From the NCBI RefSeq assembly GCF_000691525.1, contig NZ_JMDW01000005.1, positions 310,001 to 374,000 on the forward strand: a stretch of DNA of 64,000 bases, in the 5' to 3' direction. Positions 42,650 through 49,919 of the stretch are shown here, piece after piece. This stretch comes from Mycolicibacterium neoaurum ATCC 25795 (GTDB lineage: Bacteria > Actinomycetota > Actinomycetes > Mycobacteriales > Mycobacteriaceae). Below the pieces are notes generated by a model, which did not search any database, was not told the DNA's origin, and saw only the letters and a list, made by a program, of their open reading frames with translations. How positions within the stretch are numbered: the stretch's first letter is position 1; every line of letters begins with the position of its first letter. The position numbers were made by a program, and so were the translations under genes.

Positions 42650-44017
42650 ATGACCATCGATGACATCTCGGCCGACGAGGACCGCAAGAAGAACACCTAC
42701 CACTTCGACCGGCACACCCCGGAATATCGGCTGCAATTCGAGAAGATCACCGAGGAGATGCAGTCCAAGTGCCCGCTGGCGTGGACCGACGTCTACGACG
42801 GGCACTGGGTTGCCGCCGACAGTAAGCATGTCTTCGAGCTCGCCCGCTGCCCGGCGGTGTCGAACCATCACGACATCTCCGGTGAGACGCCGTTCAAGGG
42901 CATCACCATCCCGAAGGCCAGCCGTGCCACCGTGGTGCGCGGCGGCATCCTGGAGATGGACGAGCCCGAGCACAGCGCCTATCGGGGCGCGCTGAACCCC
43001 TACCTGTCCCCCGCCGCGATCAAACGCTGGGAACCGTTCGTCGACGAGATCACCCGCGCCGCACTCGACGAACACATCGAGTCGGGCAGCATCGACTTCG
43101 TCGACCACCTGGCCAACGTGGTGCCCGCGGTGTTCACGCTGGCCATGATGGGCCTGGATCTCAAAAAGTGGCAGGTTTACAGCGAGCCCACCCACGCTTC
43201 GGTCTATACCCCCGAGCACGCCCCGGAACGCGAGAAGATCAACGAGCAGCACCGTGAGATGGGCATCGACATCATCACCAACATGATGGAGATCCGTGAG
43301 AATCCACGACCGGGCCTGGTCAACGCCATGTTGCAGCTGCGCATCGACGGCGAGCCGGCGCCCGACATGGAGATCCTCGGCAACCTGGGCCTGGTCATCG
43401 GTGGTGGATTCGACACCACCACCGCGTTGACCGCACACGCCCTGGAGTGGCTCGGGGAACATCCCGACGAGCGCGAGCGGCTCTCCCGCGACCGCGACAC
43501 GCTGCTGAACCCGGCCACCGAGGAGTTCCTGCGCTTTTTCACCCCCGCTCCGGGCGATGGCAGGACCTTTGCCGAGGATGTCGAGGTCGAGGGACAGCAG
43601 TTCAAGCAGTACGAGCGGCTGTGGCTGTCCTGGGCGATGGCCAACCGCGACCCCGCGGTCTTCGACCAGCCCAACGAGCTGATCATGGACCGGAAGGGCA
43701 ACCGGCACTTCAGCTTCGGGATCGGAGTGCACCGCTGCGTCGGTTCCAACGTGGCCCGCACGGTGTTCAAGTCCATGCTGACCGCCGTGCTGGACCGGAT
43801 GCCGGATTACGTGTGCGACCCCGAGGGCACCGTGCACTACGACACCATCGGGGTGATCCAGGGCATGCGCAACCTGCCCGCGACCTTCACCCCGGGCAAG
43901 CGGCAGGGCCCCGGCCTGGACGAGACGCTGGACAACCTGCAGCGCATCTGCAACGAGCAGGAGCTGGCCCGGCCGATCACCGAGCGTAAGGAAAAGGCCG
44001 TCATCGACTGGAAGTGA
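42650..44017 (+). CDS. Cytochrome P450
   Basis: A 455-aa soluble P450. It has I-helix IGGGFDTTTAL (acidic residue Asp instead of the commoner Glu), ExxR in EEFLR and the haem loop FSFGIGVHRCVGS. The N-terminus is long and the C-terminal extension (DNLQRICNEQELARPITERKE) unusual. Start: ATG 42650 has GAAGAAAG upstream, while ATG 42620 adds ten basic residues and overlaps the micro-ORF stop. Its own ferredoxin precedes it; a reductase could be the NuoF-like protein at 51294. It probably hydroxylates the substrate imported by Mce; the subfamily is not recognised. Confidence 0.92.
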   Translation: MTIDDISADEDRKKNTYHFDRHTPEYRLQFEKITEEMQSKCPLAWTDVYDGHWVAADSKHVFELARCPAVSNHHDISGETPFKGITIPKASRATVVRGGILEMDEPEHSAYRGALNPYLSPAAIKRWEPFVDEITRAALDEHIESGSIDFVDHLANVVPAVFTLAMMGLDLKKWQVYSEPTHASVYTPEHAPEREKINEQHREMGIDIITNMMEIRENPRPGLVNAMLQLRIDGEPAPDMEILGNLGLVIGGGFDTTTALTAHALEWLGEHPDERERLSRDRDTLLNPATEEFLRFFTPAPGDGRTFAEDVEVEGQQFKQYERLWLSWAMANRDPAVFDQPNELIMDRKGNRHFSFGIGVHRCVGSNVARTVFKSMLTAVLDRMPDYVCDPEGTVHYDTIGVIQGMRNLPATFTPGKRQGPGLDETLDNLQRICNEQELARPITERKEKAVIDWK

Positions 44018-44066
44018 CCCGCCGCCGCCCCCACCGACGGCGGGAATGAGCTGCCGTTTTGGCAGC
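44018..44066 (+). terminator. Stem-loops after the P450 operon
   Basis: CCCGCCG (44018-44024) pairs with CGGCGGG (44038-44044), and GCTGCC-GTTTT-GGCAGC (44050-44066) forms a second short stem. No T-run follows, so termination is plausible but weak. Confidence 0.45.
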
Positions 44067-44208
44067 GTTGCTGCCGGGTAAAGGACTTGCATGGATCAAC
44101 GGCGATCCTGTTAGCCTTTTGATCACAAAGATGTGTAACAAATCAGATGCCCTCCACGACAAGGAGGATGTCGCCCGAATCAGTCGGGTGGGGAAAGGTA
44201 TAAACCAC
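44067..44208 (+). promoter_or_regulatory. Upstream region of hemophore-like gene
   Basis: The 142-bp leader contains GGGAAAGG, a ribosome binding site for ATG 44209, and an AT-rich stretch at about 44111-44150. I see no canonical IdeR box, so iron control by IdeR is not supported here. Confidence 0.3.
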
Positions 44209-44547
44209 ATGCTCAAGGTGTCGCGCACGAAGCTGGCCGTCGTGATCGGCGGGATCGCAGTAGCGCTGCCGATGTCGGCCGGGATCGCCTCTGCCCAGCC
44301 CGACCTCAGCAATGTCGTCAACACGACCTGCACGTATGACCAGGTGATGGCCGCGATGAACGCCCAGCAGCCCGACCTGGCCGCCCAGTTCAACGCTCAG
44401 CCCATGGCTCTCGGGATGCTGCGGACCTTCCTGTCCTCCGGTCCCGCCGAGCGGCAGAACACGGTCAACCAGATCGCCGCCTACCCGGGCGCTGCGAGCT
44501 ACCTGGGTGCCGTGCAGAACCTGGCGGGTACCTGCAACAACTACTGA
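44209..44547 (+). CDS. Hemophore-related secreted protein
   Basis: A 112-aa exported protein of the mycobacterial hemophore family (Rv0203-like). It has a signal peptide VVIGGIAVALPMSAGIASA cleaved near ASA-QP, a mature helical domain beginning DLSNVVNTTCTYDQVMAAMN with the conserved first Cys, the FLSSGPAERQ loop and the second Cys in AGTCNNY at the end. The family binds haem outside the cytoplasm. A strong terminator follows, so it is monocistronic. No haem transporter gene is adjacent. Confidence 0.9.
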   Translation: MLKVSRTKLAVVIGGIAVALPMSAGIASAQPDLSNVVNTTCTYDQVMAAMNAQQPDLAAQFNAQPMALGMLRTFLSSGPAERQNTVNQIAAYPGAASYLGAVQNLAGTCNNY

Positions 44548-44562
44548 CCCGCAGAACATGAG

Positions 44563-44600
44563 AACGTCCCGCCCTCCGGTCCGGAGGGCGGGACGTTTTC
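44563..44600 (+). terminator. Rho-independent terminator
   Basis: AACGTCCCGCCCTCCGG (44563-44579) pairs perfectly with CCGGAGGGCGGGACGTT (44581-44597), followed by TT (44598-44599). It is the clearest intrinsic terminator in the window and ends the hemophore-like transcript. Confidence 0.85.
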
Positions 44601-44624
44601 TGTATGACGTCGTCTTGCGCGGTG

Positions 44625-44749
44625 ACCTGGTTTCAGCCGCATCGGTGTGTGCTGCGTCTCGGCTGAAGCCGGGTAGCCCGCGACGACGAGATACCTACCT
44701 GGGTTCAGCCGACTCGGATGAACGCGCGCTTCGGCTGAACCCAGGTAGG
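44625..44749. repeat. Two tandem related stem-loops
   Basis: Unit 1: arms at 44625-44639 and 44660-44674, pairing with two G-U wobbles. Unit 2: perfect 19-bp arms at 44694-44712 and 44731-44749 with an 18-nt loop. Both share TTCAGCCG and CGGCTGAA. The repeat ends 15 bp before the stop codon of the convergent acyl-CoA dehydrogenase, so it could terminate or stabilise that transcript. Confidence 0.75.
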
Positions 44750-44763
44750 GCCGCCGCGCGACC

Positions 44764-45939
44764 TCAGCCGCGCGGCAGGCCGAGCACCTGCTGGGCGATG
44801 ATGTTGCGCTGGATCTCCGATGTGCCACCGGCGATGGTGCCCGAGAAGCTGCGGGCGTACCGCTCGAACCAGCTCGCGTAGTAGTGGTCCAGATTCATGT
44901 GCGCGTACGGACCGCTGAACGACGGATGGATCAACCCCTCGGCGCCGGCGGCGACGAGCGCATTGTTCGATGCCCGCAACTCGGCCTCGGCGCCGAGCAG
45001 CTTGGGCACCGACACCGACGCGACGTCGACCTCACCGCGGGCGGCCTTCGCCAGCCCGACCGATCCGAGCAGCCGTAGTGCCTGGTAGTCCATGATGGTG
45101 CTGGCAAGCTGATCGCGTTCCAGCGGAGTGGACGGGGTGAAGTCGCCGATGGAGTTGGCGATCCGGTCGGCGAAGCCCAGCCACATCATGGTGCGCTCGT
45201 GTCCGAGGGAGCCGTTGGCCACCTTCCAGCCGCCGTTGAGCGGCCCGACGAGGTTCTCGGCGGGCACCCGGACATCGGCGAAGAAGACCTCGTTGAAATC
45301 CTTGTTGCCCTCGCCGCAGATGTCGGCGAACGGTCGGCACACCACGCCCTCGATGTCGGTCGGGATGATCAGGACGCTGATTCCCTTGTGCTTGGGCGCA
45401 TCCGGATCGGTGCGTACGAACGTCAGCAGCCAGTCGGCATCGTGGGCACCGGAGGTCCACACCTTCTGTCCGTTCACCACGAAATCGTCACCGTCACGAA
45501 CTGCCTTGGTGCGCAACGAGGCCAGGTCCGATCCGGCACTGGGCTCACTCATGCCCAGCGATGCGGTCTTCTCACCGCGCAGCACCGGGACCGCCCACTT
45601 CTGCTTCTGCTCCTCGCTGCCGAACGAGATCAGCGACGCGGCAATGATGTTGACGCCCTGGGGGTTGAAGCTGTGGTAGATCCGGCGACGGCACAGTTCT
45701 TCCAAATGCACGTAGGTCTGCAACACCGTGGCGTTGCGGCCGCCGAATTCGGGGGGCTGAGCGGGCAGCAGCCAGCCGTTGTCGAACAGCAGTCGCTGCC
45801 AGTCGCGGGCCCACTGCGGCATGTGCGAGACCGAGCGCGGACGCTCCAACGTCTGCGCTGCGGAGGGCAGATGTTCGTCGAGGAAAGCCGAGAACTCGGC
45901 ACGGAACTCCTCGACTTCGGGATCAAATTCGAGTTGCAT
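44764..45939 (-). CDS. Acyl-CoA dehydrogenase (FadE), subunit 1
   Basis: A 391-aa FAD-dependent acyl-CoA dehydrogenase. It has FGSEEQKQKW, the flavin-binding GMSEPSAGSDLASLRTKA, VWTSGAHDADW and the C-terminal IAGGTSEIQRNIIAQQVLGLPRG. It overlaps the next ACAD gene by 17 bp. In Actinobacteria such adjacent unequal ACADs form alpha2beta2 heterotetramers that accept bulky steroid or polycyclic acyl-CoAs (ChsE1-ChsE2 type); applying that here is inference. Confidence 0.93.
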   Translation of the reverse strand: MQLEFDPEVEEFRAEFSAFLDEHLPSAAQTLERPRSVSHMPQWARDWQRLLFDNGWLLPAQPPEFGGRNATVLQTYVHLEELCRRRIYHSFNPQGVNIIAASLISFGSEEQKQKWAVPVLRGEKTASLGMSEPSAGSDLASLRTKAVRDGDDFVVNGQKVWTSGAHDADWLLTFVRTDPDAPKHKGISVLIIPTDIEGVVCRPFADICGEGNKDFNEVFFADVRVPAENLVGPLNGGWKVANGSLGHERTMMWLGFADRIANSIGDFTPSTPLERDQLASTIMDYQALRLLGSVGLAKAARGEVDVASVSVPKLLGAEAELRASNNALVAAGAEGLIHPSFSGPYAHMNLDHYYASWFERYARSFSGTIAGGTSEIQRNIIAQQVLGLPRG

Positions 45940-46945
45940 CGAACTCCTCGGCGATGAGAGCGCGGTGTTGCGCGGCGCCGCCGAGCAGAAGCTCGCCGGC
46001 CTTGGCGCGTTTCAGCGCGAATTGAAGGTCGTTCTCCCAGGTGAAGCCCATGGCTCCGAAGGTCTGCAGCCCGTGCTGGAACACCAGGGTCTGGCACTCT
46101 CCCGCGCTGGCCTTGGCCATGGCAGCGGCGATCCGGCGGCGCGGGTCGTCGGCGGCGATGGTGAGCGCGGCGAAGTAGGACAGCGCCCGCGCCCGCTCGA
46201 TCGCCACGTACATATCGGTCGCCTTGTGCTGGATCGCCTGGAACGAGCCGATCGGCACACCGAATTGATAGCGGCTCTTGGCGTGATCGAGAGCCAGATC
46301 CAACACCCGTTGGCAGGCACCGACCATCGTGATCGCCATGCCCATCAGCGCGATGTGCCGGGCATTCTCGACCAGTGCGCGGGTGTCCGACGGGTCCAGG
46401 TCCAACCGGTCGGACTCCTCGACCCGCACGGAATCGAAGCTCACTTCCGCCACGTGCAACACCGGATCGAACACGTCGCGGCGCCGGCGCGCGGCCACGC
46501 CCGCATCGATGACGAACACTCCGGCCGGGGCCACCACCGCCAGCCGCTCGGCGCGGTCACCGTCGAGGACGAATTTGGAGGTGCCGTCGAGGACCCAACC
46601 GTCGACCGACCAGTTCGCGCTGACACCGTCGTAGACCGCCGCCCCCGCGGTGTGCGGATCGAACCGATCACCGACCAGCGGCGCGAATTGGGACAGCGTG
46701 GCCAGGAACGGGGTCGGGTCGGTTGCGCGGCCCAGTTGCTCCAGCACTATCGCGAGTTCGACCGCGTTATCGGGATCGGTCAACTCGGTCCAGCCCGCCT
46801 CCAGGTAGGAGCGCCACAGTGGCTCGGCACCGTCATGTTTGCCCTCTGCAATGGAGCGCACCAAGGAAGGCGGGCACTGCTTGTCCACCGCATCGCGCAC
46901 CGTCTCTTGCCAAAGCCGCTGATCAGCGTCGAACTCCAGAAGCAT
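45923..46945 (-). CDS. Acyl-CoA dehydrogenase (FadE), subunit 2
   Basis: A 340-aa smaller ACAD-fold protein. It has N-terminal helices (DQRLWQETVRDAV), ALVENARHIALMGMAITMVGACQRVLDLAL and SRYQFGVPIGSFQAIQHK, and ends EEFDATRI without the GGTxEIxR motif of its partner. The flavin-contact motif of the middle domain is also poorly conserved, as usual for the non-catalytic or complementary subunit of heteromeric ACADs. ATG 46945 has GGGAGG-type sequence upstream; the frame extends to 47029 across an operator. The palindrome at 46980-46998 precedes it. Confidence 0.9.
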   Translation of the reverse strand: MLLEFDADQRLWQETVRDAVDKQCPPSLVRSIAEGKHDGAEPLWRSYLEAGWTELTDPDNAVELAIVLEQLGRATDPTPFLATLSQFAPLVGDRFDPHTAGAAVYDGVSANWSVDGWVLDGTSKFVLDGDRAERLAVVAPAGVFVIDAGVAARRRRDVFDPVLHVAEVSFDSVRVEESDRLDLDPSDTRALVENARHIALMGMAITMVGACQRVLDLALDHAKSRYQFGVPIGSFQAIQHKATDMYVAIERARALSYFAALTIAADDPRRRIAAAMAKASAGECQTLVFQHGLQTFGAMGFTWENDLQFALKRAKAGELLLGGAAQHRALIAEEFDATRI

Positions 46946-46979
46946 CCGGCACCTCCCGCCTCTCCCTTGTTCCGTCCGT

Positions 46980-46998
46980 GCGAGAATACCATTCTCAT
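46980..46998. promoter_or_regulatory. Palindromic operator candidate, site C
   Basis: GCGAGAA-TACCA-TTCTCAT has perfect GAGAA/TTCTC arms with a 5-bp spacer, 34 bp before the fadE pair start. It is in the 207-bp divergent spacer with site D. Confidence 0.6.
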
Positions 46999-47103
46999 AT
47001 TGCGATGCATCATTCTCACCAAGCATCACCGCAGACTTGGGGCCAGTGGGTCACCCCGACAGTCCTTGATCATTGCTACCAGCGGGGATGCGAATCGGAC
47101 GGC

Positions 47104-47122
47104 CTGAGAACATTATTCTTGC
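47104..47122. promoter_or_regulatory. Palindromic operator candidate, site D
   Basis: CTGAGAA-CATTA-TTCTTGC has GAGAA/TTCTT arms (one mismatch) and a 5-bp spacer, 30 bp before the amidohydrolase ATG. With site C it would give divergent control of the fadE pair and the long plus-strand operon. Confidence 0.55.
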
Positions 47123-47152
47123 TATCGAAGAACAACGATCTACACTGATGTC

Positions 47153-48265
47153 ATGAGGGACCTGCCCGACGGTGCCGGCGGTGTTGTGCGCACACCCGTG
47201 ATCGATACCAGCGTGCACATCTTCGTCGAGTCGAACAAAGACCTGCGCAAGAACTTCCTGCAGGAACCCTTCCGCAGCCGCGGATTCCCGGACTACGAAA
47301 TGGACTGGTACGGCGCACCCGGTGGCGAATATGCTCCTCGCACCGAAGGTCCCGATGGTCGGTACCCGGGCTCGGACCCCGCGGTCGCCGCGCAGCATCT
47401 ATTCACCGACCGTGGCGTCGACATCGCGATCCTGCACCCGATGACCCGCGGCATCATGCCCGATCGCCACCTGGGCACCGCACTGGCCGCCGCGCACAAC
47501 GAGATGATGGTGAGCCGCTGGCTCGAGCATTCCGAGTTCGGCGAGCGCTTCCGCGGCACCGTCCGGGTGAACCCGGACGATATCGCCGGGGCGCTACGTG
47601 AGATAGCGAAGTACAAGGACCATCCGCGCGTGGTTCAGCTCGGAATCCCACTGCAGTCCCGTGAGCTCTACGGCAAACCACAATTCTGGCCGCTCTGGGA
47701 AGCCGCCGTCGACGCAGGCCTACCGGTGGCCGTGCATTTCGAGGTCGGCTCCGGAGTGATGCTGCCGCCGACCCCGAACGGGCTGACCCGCACCTACGAG
47801 CAGTACGTCGGCTTCACCGCATTGAATTTCCTCTATCACCTGATGAACATGATCGCCGAGGGTGTGTTCGAAAACTGGCCGGAGTTGAAGTTCGTGTGGG
47901 CCGACGGCGCCGCCGACCTGTTGACCCCGTTCATCTGGCGAATGGATTGTTTCGGTCGGCCCCATCTGGAGCAGACCCCGTGGGCGCCGAAGATGCCCAG
48001 CGATTATCTGCCCGGACATGTGTTCTTCGTCGAGGGCAGCCTCGACGGCCCCGGTGACGTCGAATTCGCCGGTGAATGGGCCGGTTTCACCGGAAAAGAT
48101 GACATGGTGATGTACGGCTCCAGCTATCCACACTGGCAGCTCAACGAACTGAGCGTGCCCGGCGCCTACAGCGCCGAGCAGCGCGACAAGTTGTGCTGGC
48201 GCAATGCCGCTGCGCTGTACGGGATCGAAGTCGGGGCAATCGCGAACGAGGAGGCACGCCTATGA
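47153..48265 (+). CDS. Amidohydrolase-family protein lacking catalytic Asp
   Basis: A 370-aa TIM-barrel protein of the amidohydrolase-2 group. The N-terminal metal motif is reduced to VIDTSVHIF, and the C-terminal YGSDYPH-type motif reads YGSSYPHWQ, with Ser324 in place of the catalytic Asp; His residues remain (VAVHFEVGSG). It may therefore be an inactive partner of the next protein or use different chemistry. Its stop overlaps the start of the intact homologue (ATGA), which favours equal expression and complex formation. Confidence 0.85.
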   Translation: MRDLPDGAGGVVRTPVIDTSVHIFVESNKDLRKNFLQEPFRSRGFPDYEMDWYGAPGGEYAPRTEGPDGRYPGSDPAVAAQHLFTDRGVDIAILHPMTRGIMPDRHLGTALAAAHNEMMVSRWLEHSEFGERFRGTVRVNPDDIAGALREIAKYKDHPRVVQLGIPLQSRELYGKPQFWPLWEAAVDAGLPVAVHFEVGSGVMLPPTPNGLTRTYEQYVGFTALNFLYHLMNMIAEGVFENWPELKFVWADGAADLLTPFIWRMDCFGRPHLEQTPWAPKMPSDYLPGHVFFVEGSLDGPGDVEFAGEWAGFTGKDDMVMYGSSYPHWQLNELSVPGAYSAEQRDKLCWRNAAALYGIEVGAIANEEARL

Positions 48266-49407
48266 CCACCACCGCCAATGCCCGGGTGCCCGCCGCCGAA
48301 CGCATCGGGGTGCGCTGCGTCGACTCCGATGTCCATCCCGCGCCACGCTCCGGCGACCTCGGCCAGTACATCCCGGAGCCGTGGCGCAGCAAGTACTTCG
48401 GCACCCATAAGGTCGGCGACCAGATCTACTACGACGCCCCCGACTATGCGCACTCCTACGCGATGCGCCTGGATGCCTTTCCCGATGATGGCGAATTCGC
48501 TTGCAGCGATCCCGAACTCGCGTTCAAGCAGCTGATCATGGAGGCCGGTGCGGATATCGCGATCCTGGAGCCTGCCGCGTACCCGGCGCGCATCCCAGAA
48601 GCTCAGCACGCGATGTCGGTGGCGCTCAACCACTGGCAGGCCAACCACTGGCTGGACAGCGAGAACAACTGGCACGAGCGATGGCGGGGCTCGATATGCC
48701 TGGCGATCGAGGAACCGGAACGCAGCGTCGAGGAGATCGAGAACTGGGCCGATCACCCCTACATGTCCCAGATACTCATCAAGGCCGAACCGCGACCGTC
48801 GTGGGGCAACCCCAAGTACGACCCGATCTGGGCCGCCGCGACCAAGCACGACATCCCGGTCAGCTGTCACCTTTCCCGGAGCCACTTCGACGAGTTGCCG
48901 ATGCCTCCGGTCGGATTGCCCAGCTACAACCACGATTTCATGGTCACCTACTCGCTGCTGGCGGCCAACCAGGTGATGAGCCTGATCTTCGATGGCACTT
49001 TCGACCGGCATCCGACGCTGAAGATCGTCTTCGTCGAACACGCCTTCACCTGGATCCTGCCGCTGATGTGGCGGATGGACGCGTTGTACCAGGCCCGCAA
49101 GTCCTGGGTGGAGATCAAGCGCAAACCCAGCGAGTACGTGAAGGACCACATCAAGTTCACCACCCAGCCACTGGATTATCCGGAGAACAAGACCGAGTTG
49201 ACCCGGGCCTTCGAATGGATGGAGTGCGAGAAGATCCTGTTGTTCAGCAGCGACTACCCGCACTGGACCTTCGACGATCCACGCTGGCTGGTCAAGCACC
49301 TGCCCGAGCACGCCCGCGAACCAATCATGTTCCGCAACGCGCAGGCCACCTACCGAAATGTGCCGGACACCGTGCCGGCGCTCGAGGGCCAGGTCAGGGT
49401 CTTCTGA
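48262..49407 (+). CDS. Amidohydrolase-family metal-dependent hydrolase
   Basis: A 381-aa TIM-barrel enzyme with an intact metal set: N-terminal CVDSDVHPAP, central VSCHLSRSHF and C-terminal LLFSSDYPHW with catalytic Asp. The group includes decarboxylases and C-C or ring hydrolases acting on non-aromatic acids. ATG 48262 overlaps the upstream stop (ATGA); the frame extends further upstream into that gene. The Rieske ferredoxin starts 3 bp after its stop. Confidence 0.9.
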   Translation: MTTTANARVPAAERIGVRCVDSDVHPAPRSGDLGQYIPEPWRSKYFGTHKVGDQIYYDAPDYAHSYAMRLDAFPDDGEFACSDPELAFKQLIMEAGADIAILEPAAYPARIPEAQHAMSVALNHWQANHWLDSENNWHERWRGSICLAIEEPERSVEEIENWADHPYMSQILIKAEPRPSWGNPKYDPIWAAATKHDIPVSCHLSRSHFDELPMPPVGLPSYNHDFMVTYSLLAANQVMSLIFDGTFDRHPTLKIVFVEHAFTWILPLMWRMDALYQARKSWVEIKRKPSEYVKDHIKFTTQPLDYPENKTELTRAFEWMECEKILLFSSDYPHWTFDDPRWLVKHLPEHAREPIMFRNAQATYRNVPDTVPALEGQVRVF

Positions 49408-49410
49408 CCG

Positions 49411-49824
49411 ATGGAGCAAGAGAAGACAACCCACCTCGAACCGGGGCAGGCCCCGCGGTTGGCACAGGGGCGTGAACACATCGTCGCCACCGTCGACGAG
49501 ATCCCGCACGGCGCACACAAACTGGTCCCGATCGGCCGCCACGGCGTCGGGGTGTACAACGTCAACGGCACGTTCTATGCGATCGCCAACTACTGCCCGC
49601 ATGAGGGTGGCCCGCTGTGTGCCGGCCGTGCGCGCGGACTCAACATCGTCGACGAGAACGTGCCAGGAGATTCGGTCATGGTGCGCGACAAGGAGTTCAT
49701 CTTCTGCCCTTGGCATCAGTGGGGTTTCGAGTTGGCCACCGGCACCACCGCGGTCAAGCCCGAATGGAGCATCCGCACCTACCCGGTGCGGGTGGTCGGC
49801 AACGATGTCCTGGTGCAGGCATGA
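49411..49824 (+). CDS. Rieske [2Fe-2S] ferredoxin-like protein
   Basis: A 137-aa stand-alone Rieske protein. Both cluster motifs are intact: C-x-H in NYCPHEGGPLC and C-x2-H in FCPWHQWGF. There is no membrane helix, so it is a soluble electron carrier. It could serve the Rieske oxygenase at 62152 or act within the amidohydrolase pathway. Its stop overlaps the ATG of a bridging micro-ORF. Confidence 0.92.
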   Translation: MEQEKTTHLEPGQAPRLAQGREHIVATVDEIPHGAHKLVPIGRHGVGVYNVNGTFYAIANYCPHEGGPLCAGRARGLNIVDENVPGDSVMVRDKEFIFCPWHQWGFELATGTTAVKPEWSIRTYPVRVVGNDVLVQA

Positions 49825-49919
49825 GTGAAGCTTGCGAACGAATCATGACTCAGAGTGAAGCTTGCGAACGAATCATGGATCTGGAGTGCGGGAACCGAGC
49901 CTGCGAGGTAACCGCATGA
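49821..49919 (+). CDS. Bridging micro-ORF (32 aa) with SEACERIM repeat
   Basis: A 32-aa ORF with ATGA overlaps at both ends (Rieske ferredoxin stop, hydrolase start). The peptide contains SEACERIM twice in a 10-residue period and ends CGNRACEVTA, with four cysteines. The C-terminal part and MS-AC start match the micro-ORF at 39018-39086. GAGGTAA at its end is the hydrolase ribosome binding site. Confidence 0.55.
   Translation: MSEACERIMTQSEACERIMDLECGNRACEVTA
49823..49877 (+). repeat. Tandem 25-bp direct repeat, period 30 bp
   Basis: Positions 49823-49847 and 49853-49877 are identical over 25 bases (GAGTGAAGCTTGCG..ATCATG). The 30-bp period keeps the micro-ORF in frame, suggesting recent duplication under coding or coupling constraint. 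Confidence 0.85.

Noticed and set aside
43447..43989. 180-codon plus-strand ORF in a second frame inside the P450
   Set aside because: It lies wholly within the P450 coding region in another frame and has Arg/Ala-rich composition typical of shadows.
42584..44092. 502-codon minus-strand ORF opposite the P450
   Set aside because: The opposite strand carries all P450 motifs; the antisense product has no recognisable features.
44625..44749. CRISPR or insertion-sequence end
   Set aside because: There are only two units, arms are inverted within each unit, and no transposase or cas gene is near; stem-loop repeats explain it better.
49617..49919. 100-codon ORF covering the Rieske gene end and the micro-ORF
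   Set aside because: Its first two-thirds are out of frame with the Rieske protein; only the part from ATG 49821 is supported.
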